This document shows positions 8,024-16,313 of a stretch of DNA of 64,000 bases, one piece after another; the stretch's first letter is position 1, and each line of letters starts with the position of its first letter. The DNA comes from Alterluteimonas quercicellularis (GTDB taxonomy: Bacteria; Pseudomonadota; Gammaproteobacteria; Xanthomonadales; Xanthomonadaceae). The translations under genes were made by a program, and so were the position numbers. The notes beneath the pieces were generated by a model that ran no database searches, had not been told where the DNA came from, and saw only the letters and a list, made by a program, of their open reading frames with translations. The DNA is taken from assembly GCF_021191635.1 (NCBI RefSeq), contig NZ_JAIWPR010000025.1:1-64000 (forward strand). Reading direction: 5' to 3'.

Positions 8024-9798
8024 GGCGCCGGGCCTTCCCGCTGCGCCAGCGACACGGTGAAGATGCCCCAGCGGTCGATCCGCTGTTCCAGCTTGCGGAA
8101 GCCGGCGGCCGCGACCAGCTGGTCCATCTCGGCCTGGGTGCGCCGTCGCATCACCCAGGCCGCGCCGCCGCGGTGGCTGGTCAGCGCGCGGGCGATGAAC
8201 TCCAGCTGCGGGTGCCAGGGCTGGCCGGTGTAGGCCAGGTAGCCGCCGGGCGGCACCGCCTCGGCCAGCCCGGCCAGCGAGGCGCGCAACAGCGCGTTGT
8301 CGGGGAACAGCTCGTACAGGCCGGACACGATCGCCAGCGTCGGCCGCGGGTCGAGCGCGGCCAGCGCGGCGCGGTCGAAGGCGTCGCCGGCCTCGAAGGC
8401 GGCGATGTCGCCGGCGCCCAGCGCCTGGATCAGCGCGCGTCCCTTCTCGACGTTGAGCGGGCTGTAGTCGCGCAGCAGGATGCGGTCGGCGCGCTCGGGG
8501 CCGCCGGCCAGCGCTTCCAGCGCGTAGCGGCCGTGGCCGGCGGCGATGTCCACCGCGTGGACCGGCAGGCCGGCCGCGCGCAGCCGCCGCACGGCCTCGC
8601 CGAGCAGCTCGCGCACGTGCTCGCGGCGCACGCGGATGCCGCGCCAGCCGATCGCGTCGAGGTAGTTGCGGTCGACGAGGCGGCCGAGCGGGCCGGCGCC
8701 GCGCGCGCGGTCCTCGTAGACGTAGTCGAGCGTGCTGCCGGAATCGAAGCCGGTCTCCAGCCCCAGGCGGATGCCCTCCGACAGCCGCCCGCCCAGCCGC
8801 AGCGAGGCCCGCGTCGCGCGCCAGCGCAGGTCCTGCGGCGACCAGCGCTGCGGCGGCCAGGCCAGCACCTGCGACTCGTCGAAGGTGGGGCCGTGGCGGT
8901 CGGCGTCGAGCAGCGCGGGGATCATGGGCGCGGCCTCGGCGAAGCGGGCCTCGAGGAAGGCGCGGATGCGCGCCACCGCGACCGCGCGGTCGCGCTCGCC
9001 CAGGGTGTCGTGGAAGAAGCCGGGCAGCAGGTGCCGTTCCTTGACCCGCGCGCCCAGGCGCTCGAAGAAGCGGTCCTGCGGCGCGCGGTGGACCACGAAG
9101 TCGGAGCCGGAGACCAGCAGCTGGGTCGGCACCACGATCGCCTGCGCGTCGGCGACGATGCGCTCGGCGGTCTCGTACAGGCCCAGCAGCACGCGCACCG
9201 AGATCGGCCGCGCGATCAGCGGGTCGGTCCGGTAGCCGGCGATGCGCTCGGGATCGTGGGTCAGGAACTGCGGCTGGACGTAGCTGTCGACGAAGAAGTT
9301 GCCGCGCAGGCGCTGCAGCAGCGCCAGCCCCGGCCGCGCGAACGGCACGTAGAGCTTGACCTTGAACGCCGGCGAGGCGAGCACCAGCGCGCGCAGGCGC
9401 GGCGCGTAGTCGTGCGCCCAGGCCGCGGCGACCACCGCGCCCACGCTCTGCGCCACCACCGCCATGCGCTCGTGGCCGATGCCGTGCTCGCGGCCGATCC
9501 AGGCGGCGAAGCGGTCGAGGTCGCGGACCAGGGCGTCGAAACCCGGCGCGTCGCCGCGCGCGCCCGGCGAGCGGCCGTTGCCGCGCGCGTCCCAGGCGAA
9601 CACGTCGTGGTCGGGCAGGCCCAGCTCGTCGGCGAGGTGGGCGATGCGCCCGGAATGCTCGTGGCCGCGGTGCAGCAGCACGATTGCACCATGGGTTGCG
9701 CCGCGCGATGCGCCGGCCGCCGGCCAGTGGCGGCAGTACAGGCGCTCGCCGTCGAAGCTCTCGAACTCGCGCTCGTGGAAGGTCCGCATGCCGCTCAT
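8020..9798 (-). CDS. ynbC: Alpha/beta hydrolase fused to SAM-dependent methyltransferase (YnbC-like)
   Basis: A 592-aa bifunctional protein. The N-terminal ~300 residues are a serine alpha/beta hydrolase of the monoacylglycerol-lipase type: LLHRGHEHSG for the oxyanion region and the nucleophile elbow AQSVGA (Ser118). The C-terminal half is a class I methyltransferase with a SAM-binding glycine motif (VDIAAGHGRYA). The arrangement matches E. coli YnbC (about 585 aa). The ATG overlaps the stop of the YnbA-like gene (ATGA), and its own stop overlaps the phosphatase start. In the operon it may remove an acyl chain from, or methylate, the lipid made by the CDP-alcohol transferase; neither reaction has been shown as far as I know. 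Confidence 0.85.
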   Translation of the reverse strand: MSGMRTFHEREFESFDGERLYCRHWPAAGASRGATHGAIVLLHRGHEHSGRIAHLADELGLPDHDVFAWDARGNGRSPGARGDAPGFDALVRDLDRFAAWIGREHGIGHERMAVVAQSVGAVVAAAWAHDYAPRLRALVLASPAFKVKLYVPFARPGLALLQRLRGNFFVDSYVQPQFLTHDPERIAGYRTDPLIARPISVRVLLGLYETAERIVADAQAIVVPTQLLVSGSDFVVHRAPQDRFFERLGARVKERHLLPGFFHDTLGERDRAVAVARIRAFLEARFAEAAPMIPALLDADRHGPTFDESQVLAWPPQRWSPQDLRWRATRASLRLGGRLSEGIRLGLETGFDSGSTLDYVYEDRARGAGPLGRLVDRNYLDAIGWRGIRVRREHVRELLGEAVRRLRAAGLPVHAVDIAAGHGRYALEALAGGPERADRILLRDYSPLNVEKGRALIQALGAGDIAAFEAGDAFDRAALAALDPRPTLAIVSGLYELFPDNALLRASLAGLAEAVPPGGYLAYTGQPWHPQLEFIARALTSHRGGAAWVMRRRTQAEMDQLVAAAGFRKLEQRIDRWGIFTVSLAQREGPAP

Positions 9799-10424
9799 GC
9801 TCCGTTCGCGCCGGCGGCGCCTCGCGTCTCGGCCAGGCCGGCGCGCACGCGGCGCCAGACGGTGACCGCGCACAGCGCCGCGACCGCCGCGGCGACCGCA
9901 TCGACCGTGCGCGGGCCGGCCCAGCCCGCGGCCAGCGCCACGCCCAGCGCGCCGACCACGAAGGCGCGGTCGCTCTTGCCCATCGGTCCCTCGTAGCGCC
10001 GCCCGGCGCCGGCCAGCGGCCCCAGCACGCCGGCGTACTCGGCCAGCGCCGCCAGCAGCGCCATCGCCCACAGCAGGTGCGGCTGCACGCCGGCCACGCC
10101 GAGCAGGCACAGGTACAGCGCGCTGTCGGAGACCACGTCGCACAGCTCGTTGAGGTAGGCGCCCAGCCGCGACTGCTGGCCGAACTCGCGCGCCAGCATG
10201 CCGTCGATGGCGTTGAGCGCCATGCGCGCGAGCATCCAGCCCGGCAGCAGCAGGTACAGCGGCGGCGCGGCCGGCGCGTAGCGGTACACCGCCCAGGCCA
10301 CGGCCAGCGACAGCGCTGCCGCGGCCACGGTCACCTGGTTGGCGGTGACGCCGCCCGCATGCAGCGCCCGCGTGGCCGGCCGCAGCAGCGACTGGAAGCG
10401 CCCCTTCAGTGCGTAGATCGACAT
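9795..10424 (-). CDS. ynbA: CDP-alcohol phosphatidyltransferase family protein (YnbA-like)
   Basis: A 209-aa membrane protein, first gene of the leftward lipid operon, with about six hydrophobic segments. The family joins CDP-diacylglycerol to an alcohol. The active-site block is NAIDGMLAREFG at 71-82 followed by GAYLNELCDVVSD at 88-100. The canonical motif is D-x2-D-G-x2-A-R-x8-G-x3-D-x3-D, so the first and third Asp are Asn here (Asn71, Asn92). The same Asn substitutions are, from memory, present in E. coli YnbA, so this marks a conserved subfamily rather than decay. It is divergent from ybeD with 123 bases between the starts. The substrate alcohol is unknown. Confidence 0.88.
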   Translation of the reverse strand: MSIYALKGRFQSLLRPATRALHAGGVTANQVTVAAAALSLAVAWAVYRYAPAAPPLYLLLPGWMLARMALNAIDGMLAREFGQQSRLGAYLNELCDVVSDSALYLCLLGVAGVQPHLLWAMALLAALAEYAGVLGPLAGAGRRYEGPMGKSDRAFVVGALGVALAAGWAGPRTVDAVAAAVAALCAVTVWRRVRAGLAETRGAAGANGA

Positions 10425-10512
10425 CGCAGCCTGGTCCGTCCCCGGGGCGGTGGTGCCCGCGCATTAAGATAGCCGCCCGCGCGCGGTCGCGCCGCGTCCC
10501 CGCGGGCCGGGC

Positions 10513-10541
10513 TTGGAAACCCCGGCGCGGGCGCCCACAAT
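10513..10541 (+). promoter_or_regulatory. Sigma-70-type promoter for ybeD, apparently leaderless
   Basis: TTGGAA at 10513-10518 and CACAAT at 10536-10541 are separated by 17 bases, each matching 4/6 of the consensus. The ATG of ybeD (10548) begins only 7 bases after the -10 box, where transcription would start, so the mRNA could be leaderless. Confidence 0.4.
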
Positions 10542-10547
10542 CGGGCG

Positions 10548-10826
10548 ATGGAGATCAAGTCCGACAACCCCGAACACGGCTTCCAGTTCCCGGGCGAGTT
10601 CGAGATCACCGCCATGGGGCCGGCCAACGCCGGGCTGGAGGCGGAGATCCCGCGCCTGCTGCAGGCCGCCGGCCTGACGGTGCTGGACGAGTCCATCCAC
10701 TGGCGCGAGTCGAGCGGCGGCAGGTTCGTCTCGGTGCGGCTGAGCTTCCGCGCGGCCTCGCGCGAGGAGTACGAGACCGCGCACACCGCGCTGCGTGAGC
10801 ATCCCGAGGTCCGCTGGACGCTGTGA
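10548..10826 (+). CDS. ybeD: YbeD family protein (DUF493)
   Basis: A 92-aa cytosolic protein of the YbeD/DUF493 family, an ACT-like alpha-beta fold of unknown biochemical role. Recognisable landmarks are the N-terminal GFQFPGEFEITAMG block and the central VSVRLSFRAASREE strand-helix, and its length is typical. It sits directly upstream of lipB and lipA, the conserved dacA/C-ybeD-lipB-lipA order in gammaproteobacteria, here separated from dacC by the leftward lipid operon. A regulatory role in lipoate or cell-wall metabolism has been suggested only from this linkage. Confidence 0.88.
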   Translation: MEIKSDNPEHGFQFPGEFEITAMGPANAGLEAEIPRLLQAAGLTVLDESIHWRESSGGRFVSVRLSFRAASREEYETAHTALREHPEVRWTL

Positions 10827-10906
10827 GCCGCGCGCGCCCCGCGCCGTGGGACACAGCGTCTTGCGCCGGCCGGCCCGCTGCGGCCGGTCCGCGGGCCGCG
10901 CCGGGC

Positions 10907-10912
10907 GATAAT
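10907..10912 (+). promoter_or_regulatory. Putative -10 box upstream of lipB
   Basis: GATAAT (5/6 to consensus) lies 29 bases before the GTG start of lipB in the 115-bp gap after ybeD. No good -35 box is visible, so the call is tentative. Confidence 0.25.
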
Positions 10913-10941
10913 CTCCGGCCCCGCCCCGCACAGGCCCGCCC

Positions 10942-11592
10942 GTGAGCGCGCTGCCCGCCCTCGTCCGCGATCTCGGCCGCCGGCCCTACGAGCCGGTCTG
11001 GCGGGCGATGCAGCGCTTCACCGACGCGCGCGGCGCCGGCACCCCCGACGAGCTGTGGGTGGTCGAGCACGACCCGGTGTTCACCCTCGGCCAGGCCGGC
11101 CGCGACGAGCACGTGCTGGCACCCGGCGACATCCCGGTGCTGCACGTGGACCGCGGCGGCCAGGTGACCTACCACGGGCCCGGCCAGGTCGTGGTCTACC
11201 CGCTGCTGGACCTGCGCCGGCTGGGGCTGGGCGTGCGCGAGTACGTCGAGCGGCTGGAGCAGGCGGTCATCGACACCCTGGCCGAGTGGAACATCGGCGC
11301 CGCCCGCCGCGAGGGCGCGCCCGGGGTCTACGTCGCCGGGGCCAAGGTCGCCTCGCTGGGCATCCGCGTGCGCCGCGGCTGCACCTTCCACGGCCTGGCC
11401 TTCAACGTGGCCATGGACCTGGAGCCGTTCGGCCGCATCAATCCCTGCGGCTACCAGGGGCTGCGGGTGACCTCGGTGCTAGACTTGGGCGGTCCGTCCG
11501 GCGTCGATGCCGTGAAGCCGGTGCTGCTGGCCGAGCTGGCGCGCCAGTTCGCGCTGCGGATCGAGACCGCCCCGCCGGCGGCCGCGGCATGA
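10942..11592 (+). CDS. lipB: Octanoyl-ACP:protein N-octanoyltransferase
   Basis: A 216-aa cytosolic enzyme that transfers octanoate from acyl carrier protein to the lipoyl domains of 2-oxoacid dehydrogenases and GcvH, the first step of lipoate synthesis. The family motif [12 protein letters not shown] is at 71-82, the catalytic lysine is in GAKVASLG (Lys135), and the acyl-thioester cysteine is in INPCGYQG (Cys169). All are present and correctly spaced, and the length is normal. It starts at GTG 10942. lipA follows 67 bases downstream, giving the next step of the pathway. Confidence 0.95.
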   Translation: MSALPALVRDLGRRPYEPVWRAMQRFTDARGAGTPDELWVVEHDPVFTLGQAGRDEHVLAPGDIPVLHVDRGGQVTYHGPGQVVVYPLLDLRRLGLGVREYVERLEQAVIDTLAEWNIGAARREGAPGVYVAGAKVASLGIRVRRGCTFHGLAFNVAMDLEPFGRINPCGYQGLRVTSVLDLGGPSGVDAVKPVLLAELARQFALRIETAPPAAAA

Positions 11593-11659
11593 GCCGGCCC
11601 GCCGCGCGCCGGCGCCGCCCGCGCCCCTTCCCGCCTTCCCGCGGCCACACCCCCACGCC

Positions 11660-12679
11660 ATGACCGAACCCACCGCCCCCGCCCCCGCCCGCGCCATCCC
11701 GCTCGCCGTCGTCGGCGCCGAGGCGCCGTCCTCGCCGCAGCCGGGCGTCAAGCAGGTGGCCGGCGACAAGATCGCGCGCTCGCCGGTGCAGTTCGCCGAC
11801 GCGCCGGTGCTGCGCAAGCCGTCCTGGATCCGGGTGCGCATCCCGTCCAACGGCGCGGTCGCGGCGCTGAAGTCCAAGCTGCGCGCCAACCGCCTGGTCA
11901 CCGTGTGCGAGGAGGCCAGCTGCCCGAACATCCACGAGTGCTTCGGCCACGGCACCGCGACCTTCATGATCCTGGGCGAGGTCTGCACCCGCCGCTGCTC
12001 GTTCTGCGACGTCGCCCATGGCCGGCCGAAGCCGCCGGACCCGTCCGAGCCCTTCAGCCTGGCGTCCACCGTGGCCGACATGGGCCTGAAGTACGTGGTG
12101 GTGACCAGCGTCGACCGCGACGACCTGCGCGACGGCGGCGCCCAGCACTTCGTCGACTGCATCGCGGCGATCCGCGCGCGCGCGCCGGCGACCCGGATCG
12201 AGATCCTCACCCCCGACTTCCGCGGCAAGGGCCGCATGGAGCGCGCGCTGGAGATCCTGGCGCAGAACCCGCCCGACGTGTTCAACCACAACGTCGAGAC
12301 CGTGCCCGACCTCTACCGCAACGTGCGCCCGGGCGCCGACTACCAGTGGTCGCTGACCCTGCTGCAGAAGTTCAAGGCGCAGCACCCCGGCATCCCGACC
12401 AAGTCCGGCATCATGCTCGGCCTGGGCGAGACCATGGAGCAGGTGCAGGGCACCCTGCGCGACCTGCGCGCGCACGACGTGGACATGGTCACCATCGGCC
12501 AGTACCTGCAGCCCAGCCCGCACCACCACCCGGTGCTGCGCTACTGGACCCCGGAGGAGTACAAGGCCCTGGAGGTCTACGGCATGGGCCTGGGCTTCAG
12601 CCACGTGGCTTCGGGGCCGCTGGTGCGCTCGTCCTACCACGCCGACCGCCAGGCCATGGAGGCCGGCGTCGCCGCCTGA
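11660..12679 (+). CDS. lipA: Lipoyl synthase (radical SAM)
   Basis: A 339-aa radical-SAM enzyme that inserts two sulfurs into protein-bound octanoate. It has both iron-sulfur sites: the auxiliary cluster cysteines in [12 protein letters not shown] (Cys83, Cys88, Cys94) and the radical-SAM triad in CTRRCSFC (Cys109, Cys113, Cys116). The C-terminal RSSYHADRQ segment, which carries the serine ligand of the auxiliary cluster, is intact. A Pro/Ala-rich N-terminal extension of ~45 residues is usual in xanthomonads. It is expected to be co-transcribed with lipB. Confidence 0.96.
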   Translation: MTEPTAPAPARAIPLAVVGAEAPSSPQPGVKQVAGDKIARSPVQFADAPVLRKPSWIRVRIPSNGAVAALKSKLRANRLVTVCEEASCPNIHECFGHGTATFMILGEVCTRRCSFCDVAHGRPKPPDPSEPFSLASTVADMGLKYVVVTSVDRDDLRDGGAQHFVDCIAAIRARAPATRIEILTPDFRGKGRMERALEILAQNPPDVFNHNVETVPDLYRNVRPGADYQWSLTLLQKFKAQHPGIPTKSGIMLGLGETMEQVQGTLRDLRAHDVDMVTIGQYLQPSPHHHPVLRYWTPEEYKALEVYGMGLGFSHVASGPLVRSSYHADRQAMEAGVAA

Positions 12680-12852
12680 GCCGACGCGCGCCGGGGCAGG
12701 GACCGTTCACGTCGGGGCCACGAGGCGCGGTTAGAGTGGAAATCGCGCGTTTCCGGATCCCGTCGTGCAACTTCCGGCGCTGGAAGCCGTCTATGGAACT
12801 CCACATACTCCGAGCGCCGGTCGCTGCCGGCGAGCCAGGAACCCGCCCCCGC

Positions 12853-15039
12853 ATGAAAGTCCATCGCCTGCTCTCCGCCTCCGTGATCGCGCTGGCCCTG
12901 TCGGTCCCGCTGGCCCTGATGGCCCGCGCCGACGGCGACGCGGCCATTCCGGCCTCGCCCAGCGTCGACCAGGTGCGCACCGCCCAGCTCGTGCACGGGC
13001 TGCTGTCCGACAGCCGCTACGCCTACCGGCCGCGGCAGCTCGACAGTGCGATGGAGCAGGACATCCTCAAGCGCTACCTGGAGTCGCTGGACCCGGGCAA
13101 GATGTTCTTCACCGCCGCCGACGTGGCGCGCTTCGAGCCGCTGGCGCCGAAGCTCGGCGACGCGGTGCGCAAGGGCCAGCTGGAGCCCTCGATCGCGATG
13201 TTCGTGCTCTACAAGGAGCGCGTGGACGAGCGCGTGGCCTACGCCCGCCAGCTCCTGAGCCAGGACATCTTCGACTTCACCACCGACGAGCGCTGGGAGT
13301 ACGACCGCGAGGAGATCCCGTGGCCGGCCGACGCCGCGGCGCTGGACGCGGTGTGGCGGCAGTCGGTGCGCAACGACTGGCTGCGCCTGAAGCTGGCCGG
13401 CCGCGAGCCGGAGCAGATCCGCGAGACCCTGGACCGCCGCTACCGCAACCTGTCCACCCGGATCGCCCAGCTCAACGGCGAGGACGCGTTCCAGTCCTTC
13501 CTCAACGCCTACACCGGCTCGATCGACCCGCACACCGACTACTTCAACCCGCGCAGCACGCAGCTGTTCAACCAGAGCATGTCGCTGTCGCTGGAGGGCA
13601 TCGGCGCGCAGCTGCAGCCGCAGGACGACGTGATCGTCATCCGCGAGCTGATCCCCGGCGGCCCGGCGGCGCTGAGCGGCAAGTTCAAGGTCGGCGACCG
13701 CATCGTCGGCGTCGGCCAGGGCGCCGACGGCGCGATCGAGGACGTGGTCGGCTGGCGCATCGACGACGTGGTCGAGAAGATCAAGGGCCCGAAGGACACC
13801 CAGGTGCGCCTGGAGGTGATCCCGGCCGGCGCCGGCCTGGACAGCGAGCCGGTGCACATCGTGCTGACCCGCGCGCGGGTGCGGCTGGAGGAGCAGGCCG
13901 CCAAGTCCGAGATCGTCGAGATGCCCGGCGTGGACGGCGACGTCGACCACCGCATCGGCGTGATCAAGCTGCCGGCGTTCTACCAGGACTTCCAGGGCCG
14001 CCGCACCCAGTCCGGCGACTACGCCTCGGCGACCCGCGACGTGGCCCGCCTGCTGGAGGGCTTCAAGGCCGACGGCGTCGACGGCGTGGTGCTCGACCTG
14101 CGCAACAACGGCGGCGGCTCGCTGAACGAGGCGGTCGAGCTGACCGGGCTGTTCATCGACACCGGCCCGGTGGTGCAGGTGCGCGAATCCGGCGGGCGCG
14201 TCAGCGTCGAGGCCGACCGCAATCCCGGCGTGGCCTGGGAGGGCCCGCTGGCGGTGCTGATCAACCGCGGCTCGGCCTCCGCCTCGGAGATCGTCGCCGG
14301 CGCCATCCAGGACTACGGCCGCGGCCTGGTGATCGGCGAGACCACCTTCGGCAAGGGCACGGTGCAGAACCTGGTCGACCTCGACCGCTGGCCGGGCAAC
14401 GAGCAGAAGCGCTTCGGCTCGGTGAAGCTGACGGTGGCGCAGTTCTTCCTGCCCGGCGGCAGCAGCACCCAGAACCGCGGCGTGGTGCCGGACATCAAGT
14501 TCCCGGTGACGGTGGACGCCAGCGAGTTCGGCGAGAGCACCTACGACAACGCGCTGCCGTGGACACGCATCGCCGCGGTCACCCACACCCGCTACGGCGA
14601 CTTCTCCCCGCTGCTGCCGCAGCTGGGCGCGCTGCACGAGACGCGCATCGCCGCCGACCCCGAGTTCCGCTGGTGGGTGGAGGACGTGGAGGAGCTGCGC
14701 GCCGAGCGCGAGAAGAAGTACGTCTCGCTCAACGAGGCCGAGCGCCGCGCCGAGCGCGAGCGCCAGGAGCAGAAGCGCCGCGACCGCCAGGCGCAGCGCC
14801 GCGAGCTGGGCCTGCCGCTCGACCCGCTGGCCGAGGACAACGACGACGGCCTGCAGGCCAACGAGCGCGACGTCGCCCTGGACACCGCGCGCGAGAAGGC
14901 GGCCGAGGAGCGTCCCGACCCGCTGCTGCGCGAGTCGGCGGCGATCCTGGCCGACGCGATGCGCCTGCTCAACGGCGACCAGCGCCTCAACGCCCAGGTG
15001 CTGCCGGAGTCCACGCGCCCCAACAGCTGGGCGCGCTGA
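12853..15039 (+). CDS. prc: Tail-specific C-terminal processing protease (Tsp/Prc, S41A)
   Basis: A 728-aa periplasmic protease that degrades proteins with nonpolar C-termini and processes envelope proteins; in relatives it acts on peptidoglycan hydrolases and their regulators. A signal peptide (MKVHRLLSASVIALAL, ends ~25) precedes the N-terminal helical domain. A PDZ domain (~245-340) and the S41 core follow, with Ser476 in GSASASEI, Asp487 in IQDYG and Lys501 in FGKGTVQ, matching the Ser/Asp/Lys spacing of E. coli Tsp. A charged coiled-coil-like C-terminal DUF3340 region ends the protein. I chose ATG 12853 because it begins the signal peptide; an ATG at 12793 would add 20 residues before it. 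A hairpin terminator follows. Confidence 0.94.
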   Translation: MKVHRLLSASVIALALSVPLALMARADGDAAIPASPSVDQVRTAQLVHGLLSDSRYAYRPRQLDSAMEQDILKRYLESLDPGKMFFTAADVARFEPLAPKLGDAVRKGQLEPSIAMFVLYKERVDERVAYARQLLSQDIFDFTTDERWEYDREEIPWPADAAALDAVWRQSVRNDWLRLKLAGREPEQIRETLDRRYRNLSTRIAQLNGEDAFQSFLNAYTGSIDPHTDYFNPRSTQLFNQSMSLSLEGIGAQLQPQDDVIVIRELIPGGPAALSGKFKVGDRIVGVGQGADGAIEDVVGWRIDDVVEKIKGPKDTQVRLEVIPAGAGLDSEPVHIVLTRARVRLEEQAAKSEIVEMPGVDGDVDHRIGVIKLPAFYQDFQGRRTQSGDYASATRDVARLLEGFKADGVDGVVLDLRNNGGGSLNEAVELTGLFIDTGPVVQVRESGGRVSVEADRNPGVAWEGPLAVLINRGSASASEIVAGAIQDYGRGLVIGETTFGKGTVQNLVDLDRWPGNEQKRFGSVKLTVAQFFLPGGSSTQNRGVVPDIKFPVTVDASEFGESTYDNALPWTRIAAVTHTRYGDFSPLLPQLGALHETRIAADPEFRWWVEDVEELRAEREKKYVSLNEAERRAERERQEQKRRDRQAQRRELGLPLDPLAEDNDDGLQANERDVALDTAREKAAEERPDPLLRESAAILADAMRLLNGDQRLNAQVLPESTRPNSWAR

Positions 15040-15066
15040 GCGGCCGAGCGCCGCCACCGCACGACA

Positions 15067-15092
15067 CGAACGCCGCCTCCGGGCGGCGTTCG
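15067..15092 (+). terminator. Hairpin after prc
   Basis: A perfect 11-bp stem (CGAACGCCGCC paired with GGCGGCGTTCG) closed by a TCCG tetraloop begins 28 bases after the prc stop. There is no T-tract, so it may act as an mRNA 3'-end stabiliser or a weak terminator. Confidence 0.5.
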
Positions 15093-15124
15093 CGCATCGG
15101 GGGTGCGTCGCCGGCGGGACGTGG

Positions 15125-15164
15125 TCGCGCGCTAGCGCGCTCCTACAGGCGAGCGCGCTCGCCT
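15125..15164. repeat. Solo REP arm plus adjacent 18-bp palindrome
   Basis: A single copy of the REP motif in reverse orientation (ending GCGCTCCTAC) occupies 15125-15146. It is followed at once by a perfect 18-bp palindrome AGGCGAGCGCGCTCGCCT at 15147-15164. The gap 15040-15395 otherwise holds the prc hairpin and a TAACAT -10-like box at 15340-15345 ahead of the next gene; I see nothing else in it. Confidence 0.65.
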
Positions 15165-15395
15165 GCGAGCGCGCCGGGCGCCACGGGACTTGCGGCGGGA
15201 GCGGAACGCGTCGCCACGCGCGGATGCGATGTCCGCGAACGGCGTGCGCGCATGCGGTGGCGCGCGGAGGATGATGCCGCCGCGCCGGGAGCGTCCCGCG
15301 CGGACCACAGTGTTCCTTCGTCCGTGCAGCCGACAGGCGTAACATGTCGCCTGCACGCTGCGCGCCTCGCGCGCCCCCTTTTCCCGGACCTTCCC

Positions 15396-16313
15396 ATGAG
15401 TGCCCCGCCGCTCGTGCCACGCCCCGTTTCACCCCTCGCCGTGCTGTTCGCGCTGGCGCTGCTGTACGTGATCTGGGGCTCGACCTACCTCGCCATCCGC
15501 TTCGCGCTCGAGGGCGGCTATCCGCCGCTGCTGCTGGGCGGGATCCGCTTCGTGCTGGCCGGCGGCCTGATGTACGCGGTGCTGCGCTGGCGCGGCGTGC
15601 CCGCGCCCACGCGGCCGCAGTGGCGCAACTGCGCGGCGATGGGCGTGCTGCTGCTGGGCCTGGGCAACGGGCTGGTGTGCATCGCCGAGCAGTCGGTGTC
15701 CTCCGGCCTGGCGGCGGTGGCGGTGGCCTCGGCACCGCTGTGGATCGGCCTGTTCTCGGCCGCGCGCGGCCAGTACCCGCGCGGGCTGGAATGGCTGGGC
15801 CTGGCGATCGGCTTCGTGGGCGTGCTGTGGCTCAACGCGGGCAGCTCGCTGACCGCCTCGCCGGTCGGCCTGGTGGCGCTGCTGATCGCGCCGGTGGCCT
15901 GGGCGTTCGGCTCGGTGTGGAGCCGCGGCCGCGACCTGCCGTCGCCGTTCATGGCCGCCGCGGCGCAGATGCTGTGCGGCGGCGTCGCCATGCTGGTGGC
16001 GGGCACGCTGCTGGGCGAGCGCTTCTCGGCGCTGCCGACGCCGCAGGCCACGCTGTCGCTGGCCTACCTGCTGACCTTCGGCTCGATCGTCGGCTTCACC
16101 GCCTATATCTGGCTGCTGCACCACGTGCGGCCGACGCTGGCCGGCAGCTACGCCTACGTCAATCCGGCGGTGGCGGTGCTGCTGGGCGCTTGGCTGGCGG
16201 CCGAGCGCTTCGGCGCGCACGACCTGGGCGCGATGGCGGTGATCCTGGCCGGCGTGGTCGCGATCAGCCTGGCGCGCGCACGGCGGCCCGCACCGGCGGC
16301 GAAACGGGGATGA
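15396..16313 (+). CDS. EamA/DMT-family exporter, YedA-like
   Basis: A 305-aa inner-membrane drug/metabolite transporter with ten hydrophobic segments arranged as two five-span EamA repeats. The N-terminal YVIWGSTYLAIRFALE and the C-terminal SYAYVNPAVAVLLG blocks closely resemble E. coli YedA. Members export amino acids, nucleobases or unknown metabolites; the substrate cannot be read from the sequence. The stop overlaps the start of the next exporter gene (ATGA), so both exporters are made together. Confidence 0.88.
   Translation: MSAPPLVPRPVSPLAVLFALALLYVIWGSTYLAIRFALEGGYPPLLLGGIRFVLAGGLMYAVLRWRGVPAPTRPQWRNCAAMGVLLLGLGNGLVCIAEQSVSSGLAAVAVASAPLWIGLFSAARGQYPRGLEWLGLAIGFVGVLWLNAGSSLTASPVGLVALLIAPVAWAFGSVWSRGRDLPSPFMAAAAQMLCGGVAMLVAGTLLGERFSALPTPQATLSLAYLLTFGSIVGFTAYIWLLHHVRPTLAGSYAYVNPAVAVLLGAWLAAERFGAHDLGAMAVILAGVVAISLARARRPAPAAKRG

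Noticed and set aside
12634..15735. A 1033-codon minus-strand frame opposite prc
   Set aside because: It is antisense to prc, whose Ser476/Asp487/Lys501 active site and signal peptide are intact; the shadow has no domain features.
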